DNA from: JAAZIN01 sp964441025
GTDB lineage: Bacteria; Bacillota; Dethiobacteria; DTU022
DNA length: 28,215 nt
Assembly: GCA_964441025.1 (NCBI GenBank)
Contig: CAYTXG010000021.1
Coordinates: 1-28,215 of the forward strand
Direction of reading: 5' to 3'
The notes beneath the pieces are model-generated. The model saw nothing but the letters and a program-made list of their open reading frames with translations. It did no database searches and was not told the DNA's origin. The position numbers were made by a program, and so were the translations under genes. Every line of letters starts with the position of its first letter. The stretch's first letter is position 1. Below, one piece after another: positions 15,171 through 22,274 of the stretch.

Positions 15171-16094
15171 TTACTTATTCTTGCTGTCGCGGTAATCGAT
15201 GAGCGCCTCTTCTTTCAGGCGCAAGATGAGCTCCTGGATCAATTGGGGAATTTTCTCATCCCTCATCGTCTCGTTTACTTCGTCGGCCACCTCACCATAG
15301 TCAACCTCCCGGCCGTCTTTATGCTCAAGCCGCTCAATTACATGATAGCCATGGTAAGTTTTCACCGGGCCGCTCCGCTCGCCGTCCGCCAGCTCAAAAG
15401 CCGCATCTTCGAATTCCCTGACCATTTTGCCCCGGGTGAAAAAGCCGAGGTCGCCGCCCTCCTCCTTTGAACCGGGATCCTGGGAATTTTCCTTGGCCAG
15501 CTCGGCAAAATCCTCGCCTTTCTCCAGGAGCGAGATCATCTCAAGGGCCTCCTCCTCCGTCTCAACAAGAATATGGCGCGCCCTGACCTCTTCGGGGATA
15601 TTGAAATATTCCCGGTTCTCCTCAAAATATTCGCGGGCTTCCTTATCGGTTATTTCCAGATCGGCAAGAACGATCCCTTGGGCCACGAGGTTAATCATGA
15701 GTTCGTGACGAATGGTGTCCATGGTGACACCCTGGGTATCCAGGTACAAGGTGAATTGATCCTCGCTCCCCATAAAATGCTGTTCGATGATCTCCTCTAT
15801 CTCCGCATCAACATCCGCTTCGCTCACAGAGATGCCGCTTTTTTTGCCCTCCTGCAGAATCAGCCTTTCTATAATCAGGCTTTCCAGAAGATCCTTTCCG
15901 CTCTGCCGGTACATGAGCTCGTAAAGATCGCTTCGCTTGATCTTCTCCCCGTTTACCAGCGCTACAGCAGGGTCATACTGCGTGAAAATAATCAGCGCCA
16001 CCGCCCCTATAATCACCAGGGCCAATGCCAGTAGAATAACCTTTTGCGGTTTCATAAAAATGCTTGTCTCTTTTTGCTCTTCCGTGCTACTCAC
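15171..16094 (-). CDS. Membrane-anchored parvulin peptidyl-prolyl isomerase (PrsA/SurA-like)
   Basis: 307 residues. Cytoplasmic N-tail, one membrane helix (about residues 18-37), a SurA-N-like chaperone domain (about 45-160), then a parvulin domain (about 168-262) with ARHILVETEEEA, FAELAKENSQDPGSKEEGGD and GYHVIERLE motifs, and a charged C-terminal helix. It should assist folding of exported proteins outside the membrane. Unlike classical PrsA it has no lipobox cysteine, so it is held by an uncleaved helix rather than lipid. The start is GTG at 16094 with AAAGGGGG seven bases upstream; the internal ATG at residue 14 is less likely. Upstream on the same strand is hisG, 145 bp away. Confidence 0.88.
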   Translation of the reverse strand: MSSTEEQKETSIFMKPQKVILLALALVIIGAVALIIFTQYDPAVALVNGEKIKRSDLYELMYRQSGKDLLESLIIERLILQEGKKSGISVSEADVDAEIEEIIEQHFMGSEDQFTLYLDTQGVTMDTIRHELMINLVAQGIVLADLEITDKEAREYFEENREYFNIPEEVRARHILVETEEEALEMISLLEKGEDFAELAKENSQDPGSKEEGGDLGFFTRGKMVREFEDAAFELADGERSGPVKTYHGYHVIERLEHKDGREVDYGEVADEVNETMRDEKIPQLIQELILRLKEEALIDYRDSKNK

Positions 16095-16239
16095 TCGCGA
16101 ACCCCCTTTTTTTCTCTTGATCCGGCAGTGTTTACTCGATCAAGCTGTCCACTAAATTATAACACTACCACATATACCGTCAACCTGCAGATAATCCCTG
16201 CAGAGGCATTGAATCATTAAATCACGCAAAGCCGGCCCG

Positions 16240-17112
16240 TCAGGGGATAATCTTGTTCAGGGGAAATTCGACAATCCCCTCCGCCCCCGCTTCTTTCAGC
16301 TCACAGATGAGCTTGCAGACGATCTTCTCTTCAATGACGCTCTCCACCGCCACCCAGTTATCCTCGCTAAGCGCGGAGATCGTGGGCTTGCGCAGCGCAG
16401 GCAGAAATGCAATGACCTTTTCCAGATTGTCGCGGTGCACATTCATCTTCAGCATCACCTTCTGCTCCGCCAGCAGCGCCCCCTTCAGCAGGGTGACCAT
16501 ATTCTCCACCTTTTTCTTCTTCCAGGCATCGCTGAAGCTCACCGGGTTCATGATCACCCGCGGCGTGGAGAGGAGGATCGTCTCGATCTCGCGCAGATTA
16601 TTTGCCCTCAGGGAGCGGCCTGTCTCGGTGAGCTCGGCAATGGCGTCGGCCAGGAGAGGAGGCTTCACCTCGGTGGCGCCCCAGGAAAAGATCACCGTGG
16701 CGGCAACACCCTTGCTTTCCAGGTAGCGCCTGGTGGTTTCAACAAGCTCGGTGGCAATCCGCTTCCCCTGCAGGTCGGAAACTCCATTGATCGATGAATC
16801 CCGGGGCACCGCCAGAACAAGGCGCACCGGGCGCAGGCCCCGTTTCGAAAAGGGCAGCTCGGCGATCTCCTCCACCAGGGCCCCTGTTTCAACAATCCAG
16901 TCCTTCCCCGTGAGCCCCACATCAAGGACCTGCTCGGCCACATACTTGGGAATCTCCTGAGCCCTGATCAGTACACATTCGATCTCTTCGTCATCTATAT
17001 GCGGATAATATGAGCGCTCGCCAATGCTGATATTGTAACCGGCCTTCCTGAAAATCTCCATCGTAGATTCCTGCAGGCTTCCGGCGGGCAGCCCCAGCTT
17101 CAGCCTCTTCAA
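16240..17112 (-). CDS. hisG: ATP phosphoribosyltransferase (long form)
   Basis: First enzyme of histidine biosynthesis: ATP + PRPP to phosphoribosyl-ATP. 290 residues, the long form with its own C-terminal ACT-like regulatory domain (about 215-290), so no HisZ is needed and histidine feedback is expected. Catalytic-domain motifs are visible: LGLPAGSLQESTMEIFRKAG near the N-terminus, DVGLTGKDWIVE (~64-75) and the PRPP-binding ELVETTRRYLESKG region; the C-terminal FPLNKIIP is typical. The start is TTG at 17112 with GAAGGGA upstream. No other his gene is in the window, so it is detached from any his operon. No T-box leader was recognised in the ~160 bp upstream. Confidence 0.93.
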   Translation of the reverse strand: MKRLKLGLPAGSLQESTMEIFRKAGYNISIGERSYYPHIDDEEIECVLIRAQEIPKYVAEQVLDVGLTGKDWIVETGALVEEIAELPFSKRGLRPVRLVLAVPRDSSINGVSDLQGKRIATELVETTRRYLESKGVAATVIFSWGATEVKPPLLADAIAELTETGRSLRANNLREIETILLSTPRVIMNPVSFSDAWKKKKVENMVTLLKGALLAEQKVMLKMNVHRDNLEKVIAFLPALRKPTISALSEDNWVAVESVIEEKIVCKLICELKEAGAEGIVEFPLNKIIP

Positions 17113-17273
17113 AACGACTCTTCCCTTCTGTTTGATCTTGGAAATATCGAATTCAGGCTATCATTTTTAAAGGCCGCAGTCAACACTAACCGCGCCGGCT
17201 TGCAACCGGGCCGGCGGGACGGCGCCGGGTGCGCCGCCCCGGCCTTCCCCCTGCGCAGCACCGCCCGGGTCAA

Positions 17274-17414
17274 TCATGATCTCCTGATGGCTTCACTCAA
17301 GCCGCTGATGCACTCAGCAAGATGCTCCAGCTTTCCCTCGATGCGAACAAGCAGGTAGATGCTCACCGCAATGGGAAAACACCAGTTGCCCACTATGCTG
17401 ACCACTTCATACAC
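17274..17414 (-). CDS. YvrJ-family micro-protein
   Basis: 46 residues starting at GTG (17412-17414). The sequence VGNWCFPIAVSIYLLVRIEG followed by KLEHLAECISGLSEAI is the YvrJ signature: one short membrane helix followed by an amphipathic helix. The G-rich site GGAAGGGGGG lies about nine bases upstream of the start. The stop of the CxxC gene lies six bases before this start, so the two form a tight operon. YvrJ proteins are small membrane proteins of unknown function found in Bacillus and Clostridia, sometimes in phage-like or sigma-factor operons. Confidence 0.75.
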   Translation of the reverse strand: MYEVVSIVGNWCFPIAVSIYLLVRIEGKLEHLAECISGLSEAIRRS

Positions 17415-17420
17415 CAGGCT

Positions 17421-17633
17421 CTACCCCCCTTCCGTAATGAGATCAAGATCCGATCCGCCCTCCGAGAGAGTATCCCTGAGCAGCTGCGCACACCTGTCGC
17501 AAAGCTCCATTTCACCGGCAACCTCTTCGCCCACACTGAGCAGAAGCAGGTAAGCCAGGGCCAGACGCTGCCGGCAGAGCCCGCAGCGTTCACGGCGGGG
17601 TTCCCGATAAGGCAAAAAACTTACCCTGGTCAT
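17421..17633 (-). CDS. Small protein with two Cys pairs (putative zinc-binding)
   Basis: 70 residues from the ATG at 17633, which follows a GGGAGGGGGG tract; an upstream ATG at 17717 would add 28 unconvincing residues. It holds RCGLCRQRLALAYLLLL and a LCDRCAQLLRDTL motif, giving two CxxC pairs about 30 residues apart that could bind one zinc. The C-terminus is acidic (DLDLITEGG). I do not recognise a named family. The YvrJ gene begins six bases after its stop, which argues that it is translated and that the two products act together. Confidence 0.6.
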   Translation of the reverse strand: MTRVSFLPYREPRRERCGLCRQRLALAYLLLLSVGEEVAGEMELCDRCAQLLRDTLSEGGSDLDLITEGG

Positions 17634-18073
17634 CTGAAAACCGCCCCCCTCCCTTTGATTTGTCCCTCCCATTCCAGACACCGCCCTAAGCATAAGACGG
17701 CAGGAGCGGATCCACAAATACCCGCCGGCGGCGCTTCGCCGTTCTTTTACAGCAGGCGCCGCCCTGCTTCATGGCGAACAGTTACCCTTCTCCGGCGGAG
17801 AGGCGCTCCCCGCCTCTCCGACAGGCGCTGCACCCCACCCTGCACTCAAGAAAGTGCGGGGCAACAGCCTGTACAAAACCCCGCCTGCGCCCCCGGGCTG
17901 TAGATAAAGCCGGAAGCAGGACAGCAGGCTTCAGCCCCCGCCACTTTAGCGCAGACAGGCCCGACCCGGAGGCACCCTTTCAGCACTCTATTCAAGAATG
18001 CAGGAACTGTCACGTCAGGGGGAGAACTATTTAAAATGTATGGAATCTTCTGCCCGGCAAAGGAGGTCCCTTT
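17634..18073. other. Gene-free region upstream of the dehydratase pair
   Basis: About 440 bp. Open frames here are short, GC-biased and resemble no family. The right end holds the ribosome-binding site AAAGGAGG (18059-18066) of the next gene. No promoter, riboswitch or repeat was assigned with confidence. Confidence 0.5.
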
Positions 18074-19408
18074 ATGTCCAGCGAAATGAGGCGAGCCAAA
18101 CGCCACCTGGAAACAACCCGCAGGATGAAAGATATGCTGCCGAGGTTTTTCATGCGCACACTGGAAAGGCGCTTCAGCAATGAGCCGTTGGCCTGGTGCA
18201 TGGTTGGGGTATCGCCCGAACTGCTGAAGGCCTTTGACCTGCTCTGGGAATGGCCCGAAAACTTCGGCACCATCTGCGCCAGCCGCCTTGTCGCCCCCGA
18301 ATTTATAAAAACAGCCGAAGGAGACGGCTATTCGCCCGAACTCTGCACCTACGTCACCAACACCATGGGCTACTGCAAGCTCTGGATGGAATCGGGCGAA
18401 CCGCCCGAGGCGTCACCCATACCGGGCGGGATGGGCAATCCGTCCATGCTCCTGGGATCGGGTTTTCTCTGCGAGCCGCGCTACAAGTGGTTCCAGGCCA
18501 TCGCCACCCGCTTTCTCGATGTGCCCGTATACAGCAGCGACCCCCTGGCTCCGCCCTGGGATGTAGACCCCCACAACCCCCGCATCGCCGCCCATTACAA
18601 AGATCTGCTGCGCGAGGATCTGCAGAGCCAGGTGGGGTTCCTGGAGCGGCACACGGGCAAAAAGCTGGATCCGGGCCTGCTCCGCGAGATCCTGGCCCTT
18701 TCACACAAGGCCCTGGCCTACTGGAGAGACGCACTGGCCCTGCGCAAAGCCGTGCCCTGCCCCATGGGCTCCACCGACTACTTTTCGGCCATCATCCCCC
18801 AGATGTACATGGTGGGCGAAGAGGAGGCCATCGATTTTTACCGCGAGATCTACCGCGAGATCAAGGACCGCGTTGAGCGGGGCATAGGCATCATTGAGCA
18901 GGAAAAATACCGCCTGATCTGGTTCGGGCTGCCGCCCTGGTTCAACTTGGGCTTCTTCAACTACCTGGAGTCGCTGGGCGCAGTCATGGTCTACGAGTCC
19001 ACCTACAATGTGGGCGATTGGTTCGATGTCGATCTTGAGGACCCGCTGGAGGCCATCGTGGAGCGCACCTGGCGCCGCGCGGTGAAGATGCATGAATACG
19101 GCACCGAGGCCATGCCGGAGCTGTGCAACCCCGCCGTCTTCGGCGGTTTCGTCGGCAGCCGCATGCTGGAAGAGGTCGTTAAGGAGTACCACCTTGACGG
19201 GGCGGTGATGCACCTGACGCGCTCCTGCCGCGCCGTATCCTTCGGAGAGGTCCACACCAGGAACCGCCTGGCGGAGATGGGGATCCCCTCGCTTATATTT
19301 GAGAGCGACATGGCCGATCCCCGCCTCTGGTCCGATGCCCAGATCAAAACCAGGGTGCACGCCTTCATGGAGACCCTGGCCGGCCGGGGTGGGAAAAGCG
19401 GCGGCTGA
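18074..19408 (+). CDS. 2-hydroxyacyl-CoA dehydratase family, larger subunit
   Basis: 444 residues of the HgdA/FldB/BcrB-type family, whose heterodimers bind [4Fe-4S] clusters and use ATP-driven one-electron reduction to dehydrate (R)-2-hydroxyacyl-CoA or reduce benzoyl-CoA. Cysteines likely to matter are in LAWCMVG (~36), the PELCTYVTNTMGYC segment (~92-103), GSGFLCEPRYKW (~137) and HLTRSCRAVSFGE (~382). AAAGGAGG precedes the ATG at optimal distance. The second subunit follows 46 bp downstream. The usual activator (HgdC/FldI-type small ASKHA ATPase), a CoA transferase and a dehydrogenase are all missing here, so the substrate cannot be inferred. Confidence 0.85.
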   Translation: MSSEMRRAKRHLETTRRMKDMLPRFFMRTLERRFSNEPLAWCMVGVSPELLKAFDLLWEWPENFGTICASRLVAPEFIKTAEGDGYSPELCTYVTNTMGYCKLWMESGEPPEASPIPGGMGNPSMLLGSGFLCEPRYKWFQAIATRFLDVPVYSSDPLAPPWDVDPHNPRIAAHYKDLLREDLQSQVGFLERHTGKKLDPGLLREILALSHKALAYWRDALALRKAVPCPMGSTDYFSAIIPQMYMVGEEEAIDFYREIYREIKDRVERGIGIIEQEKYRLIWFGLPPWFNLGFFNYLESLGAVMVYESTYNVGDWFDVDLEDPLEAIVERTWRRAVKMHEYGTEAMPELCNPAVFGGFVGSRMLEEVVKEYHLDGAVMHLTRSCRAVSFGEVHTRNRLAEMGIPSLIFESDMADPRLWSDAQIKTRVHAFMETLAGRGGKSGG

Positions 19409-19454
19409 AAAACCGCTCCGCCCGCCCGGGCAATTTCAGAAAGGAGAGATCTAG

Positions 19455-20585
19455 ATGAAAGATATGCCCGCACTGGTCCGCGCAGCGGAAATGAACCTGC
19501 AGAAAGAGGCCCGGGTGCGCAATATGCGGCAAGAGAGCGGCCGTCCGGTCATCGGCTATCTCTGCTGTTTCGCCCCGCCCGAAATGATCAGCGCCGCCGG
19601 AGCGATCCCCTACCAGATTACCGGCCGCCCCGGCGATCCCACCTCCGAAGCCGACGCCTGCATAGAGCCGTACGGCTGTACCTATGTGCGCAATGTCTTC
19701 ACCCAGGCTTTGAAGGAGCGCCTTGATTTTCTCGACGGCCTGGTGATCTCGCACAGCTGCGACATGGTGCAGCGCCTGTATGGGATCTGGACCTACTACC
19801 GCCCCCTCTCCTACTCCCGGCTTTTCAATGTCCCCCACCAGGTCACCCCCCAGGCGCAGCGCTTCTTCAAGCGCGAGCTCAATTTCTTCCGGGAAAGCCT
19901 GGAGCATTTTACCGGCTGCGAGATCACCGTGGAGCGGCTGGCCAAAGAGATAGAGCTGAGCAATCGCAACCGGGCCCTGATCCGGAAACTGTACCTGCTC
20001 CGGCAGGAAAATCCCCCCTTGATCAAGGGCAGCGAAATGCTTGAGCTGCTGCTGGCGGGCAAATGGATGCCCACAGAGGAGTTCCACCGCCTGCTGACCG
20101 AAGCGCTGGCGGAGGTCAAGAAAAGGGCGCCGCTGGGAGCGGCCCGCCCCCGTCTCCTGGTCTGGGGCAGCCTCCTGGACAATGCCGCCTTTTACCGCAT
20201 GATCGAGGATGCGGGCGGCGAAGTAACCGCCGACGACACCTGCATCGGTTTCCGCCTTTTCGAAAAGGATATCCCTCTAACAGATGATCCCTATGAGGCG
20301 CTCAAGGAGCACTATTTTATGAATTTCCAGTGCCCCCGCACCGACCGCGGCCCGGGCAAAGCCCGCTTCGACTACATCCTGGATAGGGCGCATGAATACA
20401 ATGTTGACGGGATCATCGCCTATATTATCTCTTTCTGCGATCCCCACAAGTTTGACTATCCCGATTTGCGGGATTACCTCAAGGAGGCCGGTTTCCCCAT
20501 GCTGCTCATCGACGACAACTACAGCTTCGCGCCGGCGGGAGCAATGCATACACGTCTGCAGGCCTTTATTGAAATGATCTCGTAA
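19455..20585 (+). CDS. 2-hydroxyacyl-CoA dehydratase family, smaller subunit
   Basis: 376 residues, the length of HgdB/FldC-type subunits. It begins with the classic cluster region VIGYLCCFAPPEMISAAGA (~33-51), followed by the ADACIEPYGCTYVRN stretch (~64-78), LVISHSCDMVQRLYGIW (~97-113) and near the C-terminus IISFCDPHKFDYPDL (~325-339). These Cys positions match the [4Fe-4S] ligands of the family. Two-subunit organisation argues against the single-polypeptide double-cubane-cluster proteins. AAAGGAG lies upstream of the ATG at 19455. It ends 4 bp before a GC palindrome (20586-20606). The RACo-like gene at 5729 is not the matching activator: it carries a ferredoxin domain and belongs to the corrinoid-activator family. 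Confidence 0.87.
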   Translation: MKDMPALVRAAEMNLQKEARVRNMRQESGRPVIGYLCCFAPPEMISAAGAIPYQITGRPGDPTSEADACIEPYGCTYVRNVFTQALKERLDFLDGLVISHSCDMVQRLYGIWTYYRPLSYSRLFNVPHQVTPQAQRFFKRELNFFRESLEHFTGCEITVERLAKEIELSNRNRALIRKLYLLRQENPPLIKGSEMLELLLAGKWMPTEEFHRLLTEALAEVKKRAPLGAARPRLLVWGSLLDNAAFYRMIEDAGGEVTADDTCIGFRLFEKDIPLTDDPYEALKEHYFMNFQCPRTDRGPGKARFDYILDRAHEYNVDGIIAYIISFCDPHKFDYPDLRDYLKEAGFPMLLIDDNYSFAPAGAMHTRLQAFIEMIS

Positions 20586-20606
20586 GGGCGGCCCGTGGGC
20601 CGCCCC
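20586..20606. repeat. GGGCGGCCC-gtg-GGCCGCCC palindrome
   Basis: A near-perfect GC palindrome directly after the dehydratase stop. It has no T tract on the downstream side (AAAAATT), so it is a weak terminator candidate; it belongs to the same GC palindrome class as 15113-15138 and 27568-27590. Confidence 0.6.
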
Positions 20607-20651
20607 AAAAATTGTCACAAAGCCGGTGCGCACAAGAGGGATTATACCCTC

Positions 20652-20681
20652 CCGGTCGGAGCATTGCTTGTCCCCGACCGG
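20652..20681. repeat. Inverted repeat CCGGTCGG / CCGACCGG
   Basis: An 8-bp perfect inverted repeat with a 14-bp spacer in the 361-bp gene-free region before lysC (20586-20946). This region also holds a 29-bp element, a GCGGGG palindrome and a 12-bp hairpin; no lysine riboswitch was recognised. Confidence 0.55.
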
Positions 20682-20728
20682 CAACGAACACATCTATCTA
20701 TATACGGCAGCTATCTACCTCACAACAG

Positions 20729-20757
20729 TGAGTCAAAGTGACCGTCCCCTTGACTCA
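20729..20757 (-). repeat. 29-bp GGGGACGGT element
   Basis: Arms TGAGTCA and TGACTCA; on the minus strand the core reads GGGGACGGTCACT, a GGTCAC variant shared with the copy at 23486-23514. Confidence 0.9.
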
Positions 20758-20785
20758 TGACTTTATTCGCGCCGTTTCATCCTCA

Positions 20786-20805
20786 GGCGGGGAGATAACC
20801 CCGCC
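20786..20805. repeat. GGCGGGG...CCCCGCC palindrome, copy 2
   Basis: GGCGGGG and CCCCGCC flank AGATAA. Same design as 13229-13250. Confidence 0.65.
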
Positions 20806-20823
20806 CGCAATTTAAGCGCCACC

Positions 20824-20869
20824 GGCAAGGCCCCGCAGTCCGCGTGCAGGCAGGCGCCGGGGCCTTGCC
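20824..20869 (+). promoter_or_regulatory. 12-bp perfect hairpin in the lysC leader
   Basis: GGCAAGGCCCCG (20824-20835) and CGGGGCCTTGCC (20858-20869) form a very stable stem 77 bp before the lysC start. It is not followed by a T tract, so it is not an ordinary terminator; it may be a leader structure or another GC palindrome. Confidence 0.5.
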
Positions 20870-20946
20870 ACGGAACAGCACTTATGAGAAAATAGATTCG
20901 TTAAGCCGGAAACAGCAGCAGCTTTCAAGCAAAGGTGTGATTACAT

Positions 20947-22185
20947 ATGGCACTTATCGTTCAAAAATTCGGAGGAAGCTCCCTGGCGTCGCCGGATCAT
21001 ATCCGCCGTGTGGCCGGAATTATCGCACAGACAAAAAATAGCGGCAACAACGTTGTTGTCGTGGTTTCGGCCATGGGAGGCGAGACAGACCGCCTGCTCC
21101 GGCTGGCCGCCGATGTTTCCCCCTCGGGGCATGAGCGCGAGCTAGACGCCCTTGTCGCCACCGGCGAGCAGGTCTGCGCGGCCCTGGTGGCGATGGCCCT
21201 GCAAGAAATGGACATCCCGGCCCGCTCTTACCTGGGCCTGCAGCTTCCGCTGCTCACAGATGAGCAGCATACGCGGGCGCGCATCGTGAGCCTTTCAACA
21301 GAACTGCTCAACAAAACCCTGGAGCAGGGCGCTGTCCCGGTGGTGGCCGGATTCCAGGGAGTCAACTCCGGCGGCGATATCACCACCCTGGGCCGCGGCG
21401 GCTCCGACACCTCCGCGGTGGCCCTGGCCGCGGTGCTCAAAGCAGAGCGCTGTGAAATCCACAGCGATGTCGACGGAGTGTACACCGCAGACCCGGCCAT
21501 CTGCCCCCGGGCTCGCCACCTGCGCAGGATCACCTACGGCGAGATGCTGGAGATGGCCGACATGGGCGCGAAGATACTGCAGATCCGCTCCATGGAGCTG
21601 GCCCGGAAATTCAAGGTCCCCTTGCTGATCAAATCATCTTTCGGAAGCGACAAGTGCACCTGGATCGTCGAGGAGGAGATAAACATGGAAAGCGCTGTTA
21701 TCAGCGGAATCATTCTCAGCCGCAACGAGGCCAAGCTGTCGGTGATCCGGGTCCCGGACCGCCCCGGCGTGGCCTACCGCATCCTGGCTCCCCTTGCGGA
21801 AGCGCGCATCAATGTGGATATGATCATCCAGAATGCGAGTATCGACGGATACACCGATTTTACCTTTACGGTGCCGCGAACAGACCTGGCCAAAACCAGG
21901 GAGCTGGTGGAGCGGGTTATGCCGGAGATCGGCGCCCGCGAGCTCTGCACCGACGACGGCATTGCCAAGGTGTCGGCCGTGGGGCTGGGCATCAAGAACC
22001 AACCCGGCGTGGCCGAGCATATGTTCAGGGCGCTGGCCGGGGAGGGAATCAACATCCAGATGATCAGCACCTCCGATGTCCGCATCTCCTGCGTTATCGA
22101 GGCCAAGTACGGGGAGCTGGCGGTGCGGGTGCTGCACGACGCCTTTGGTCTGGAGATAAACAACGCGAACAAACACACAAAATAA
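20947..22185 (+). CDS. lysC: Aspartate kinase (lysine/threonine/methionine pathway)
   Basis: Phosphorylates L-aspartate, the first step to lysine, diaminopimelate, threonine and methionine. 412 residues. The amino-acid kinase domain (about 2-235) has KFGGSS (7-12), VVVVVSAMGGETDRLL and TTLGRGGSDTSAVAL; two ACT domains follow (about 265-340 and 345-408) for amino-acid feedback. The start is ATG with AAAGGTG upstream. A second strong ribosome-binding site and in-frame ATG at codon 247 point to a separately translated beta subunit, as in the Bacillus subtilis lysine-sensitive enzyme. It is monocistronic, with convergent speE downstream. In spore formers this pathway also supplies dipicolinate. 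Confidence 0.95.
   Translation: MALIVQKFGGSSLASPDHIRRVAGIIAQTKNSGNNVVVVVSAMGGETDRLLRLAADVSPSGHERELDALVATGEQVCAALVAMALQEMDIPARSYLGLQLPLLTDEQHTRARIVSLSTELLNKTLEQGAVPVVAGFQGVNSGGDITTLGRGGSDTSAVALAAVLKAERCEIHSDVDGVYTADPAICPRARHLRRITYGEMLEMADMGAKILQIRSMELARKFKVPLLIKSSFGSDKCTWIVEEEINMESAVISGIILSRNEAKLSVIRVPDRPGVAYRILAPLAEARINVDMIIQNASIDGYTDFTFTVPRTDLAKTRELVERVMPEIGARELCTDDGIAKVSAVGLGIKNQPGVAEHMFRALAGEGINIQMISTSDVRISCVIEAKYGELAVRVLHDAFGLEINNANKHTK
21685..22185 (+). other. lysC: Internal in-frame start: aspartokinase beta subunit
   Basis: Inside lysC, GAGGAGGAGATAAAC immediately precedes ATG at 21685-21687, in frame, at codon 247. Translation from here gives 166 residues: both ACT domains without the kinase domain. 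This matches the position and size of the beta subunit made from an internal start in Bacillus subtilis aspartokinase II. Confidence 0.7.
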
Positions 22186-22187
22186 CG

Positions 22188-22224
22188 GCATCCTGCGGCT
22201 AAAAGGACCGCAGAGGCCGGATGC
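22188..22224. terminator. Bidirectional hairpin between lysC and speE
   Basis: GCATCC-TGCGG (22188-22198) pairs with CCGCA (22208-22212) and GGATGC (22219-22224) with a six-base bulge, loop CTAAAAGGA. It lies between two convergent genes just after the lysC stop. T tracts are poor, so efficiency is uncertain. Confidence 0.5.
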
Positions 22225-22274
22225 GGACAAAACGCCGGCACACCGCCACAGGCGGGGCCCGGCTCTCCGCGCTG

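Noticed and set aside
17322..17903. 193-codon plus-strand frame
   Set aside because: Low-complexity Pro/Arg-rich product with no family likeness; the minus strand carries the recognisable YvrJ gene and the CxxC protein in the same place.
20607..20946. Lysine riboswitch before lysC
   Set aside because: The region is filled by repeats and hairpins, and no conserved L-box blocks were seen; the 12-bp hairpin lacks a T tract for attenuation.
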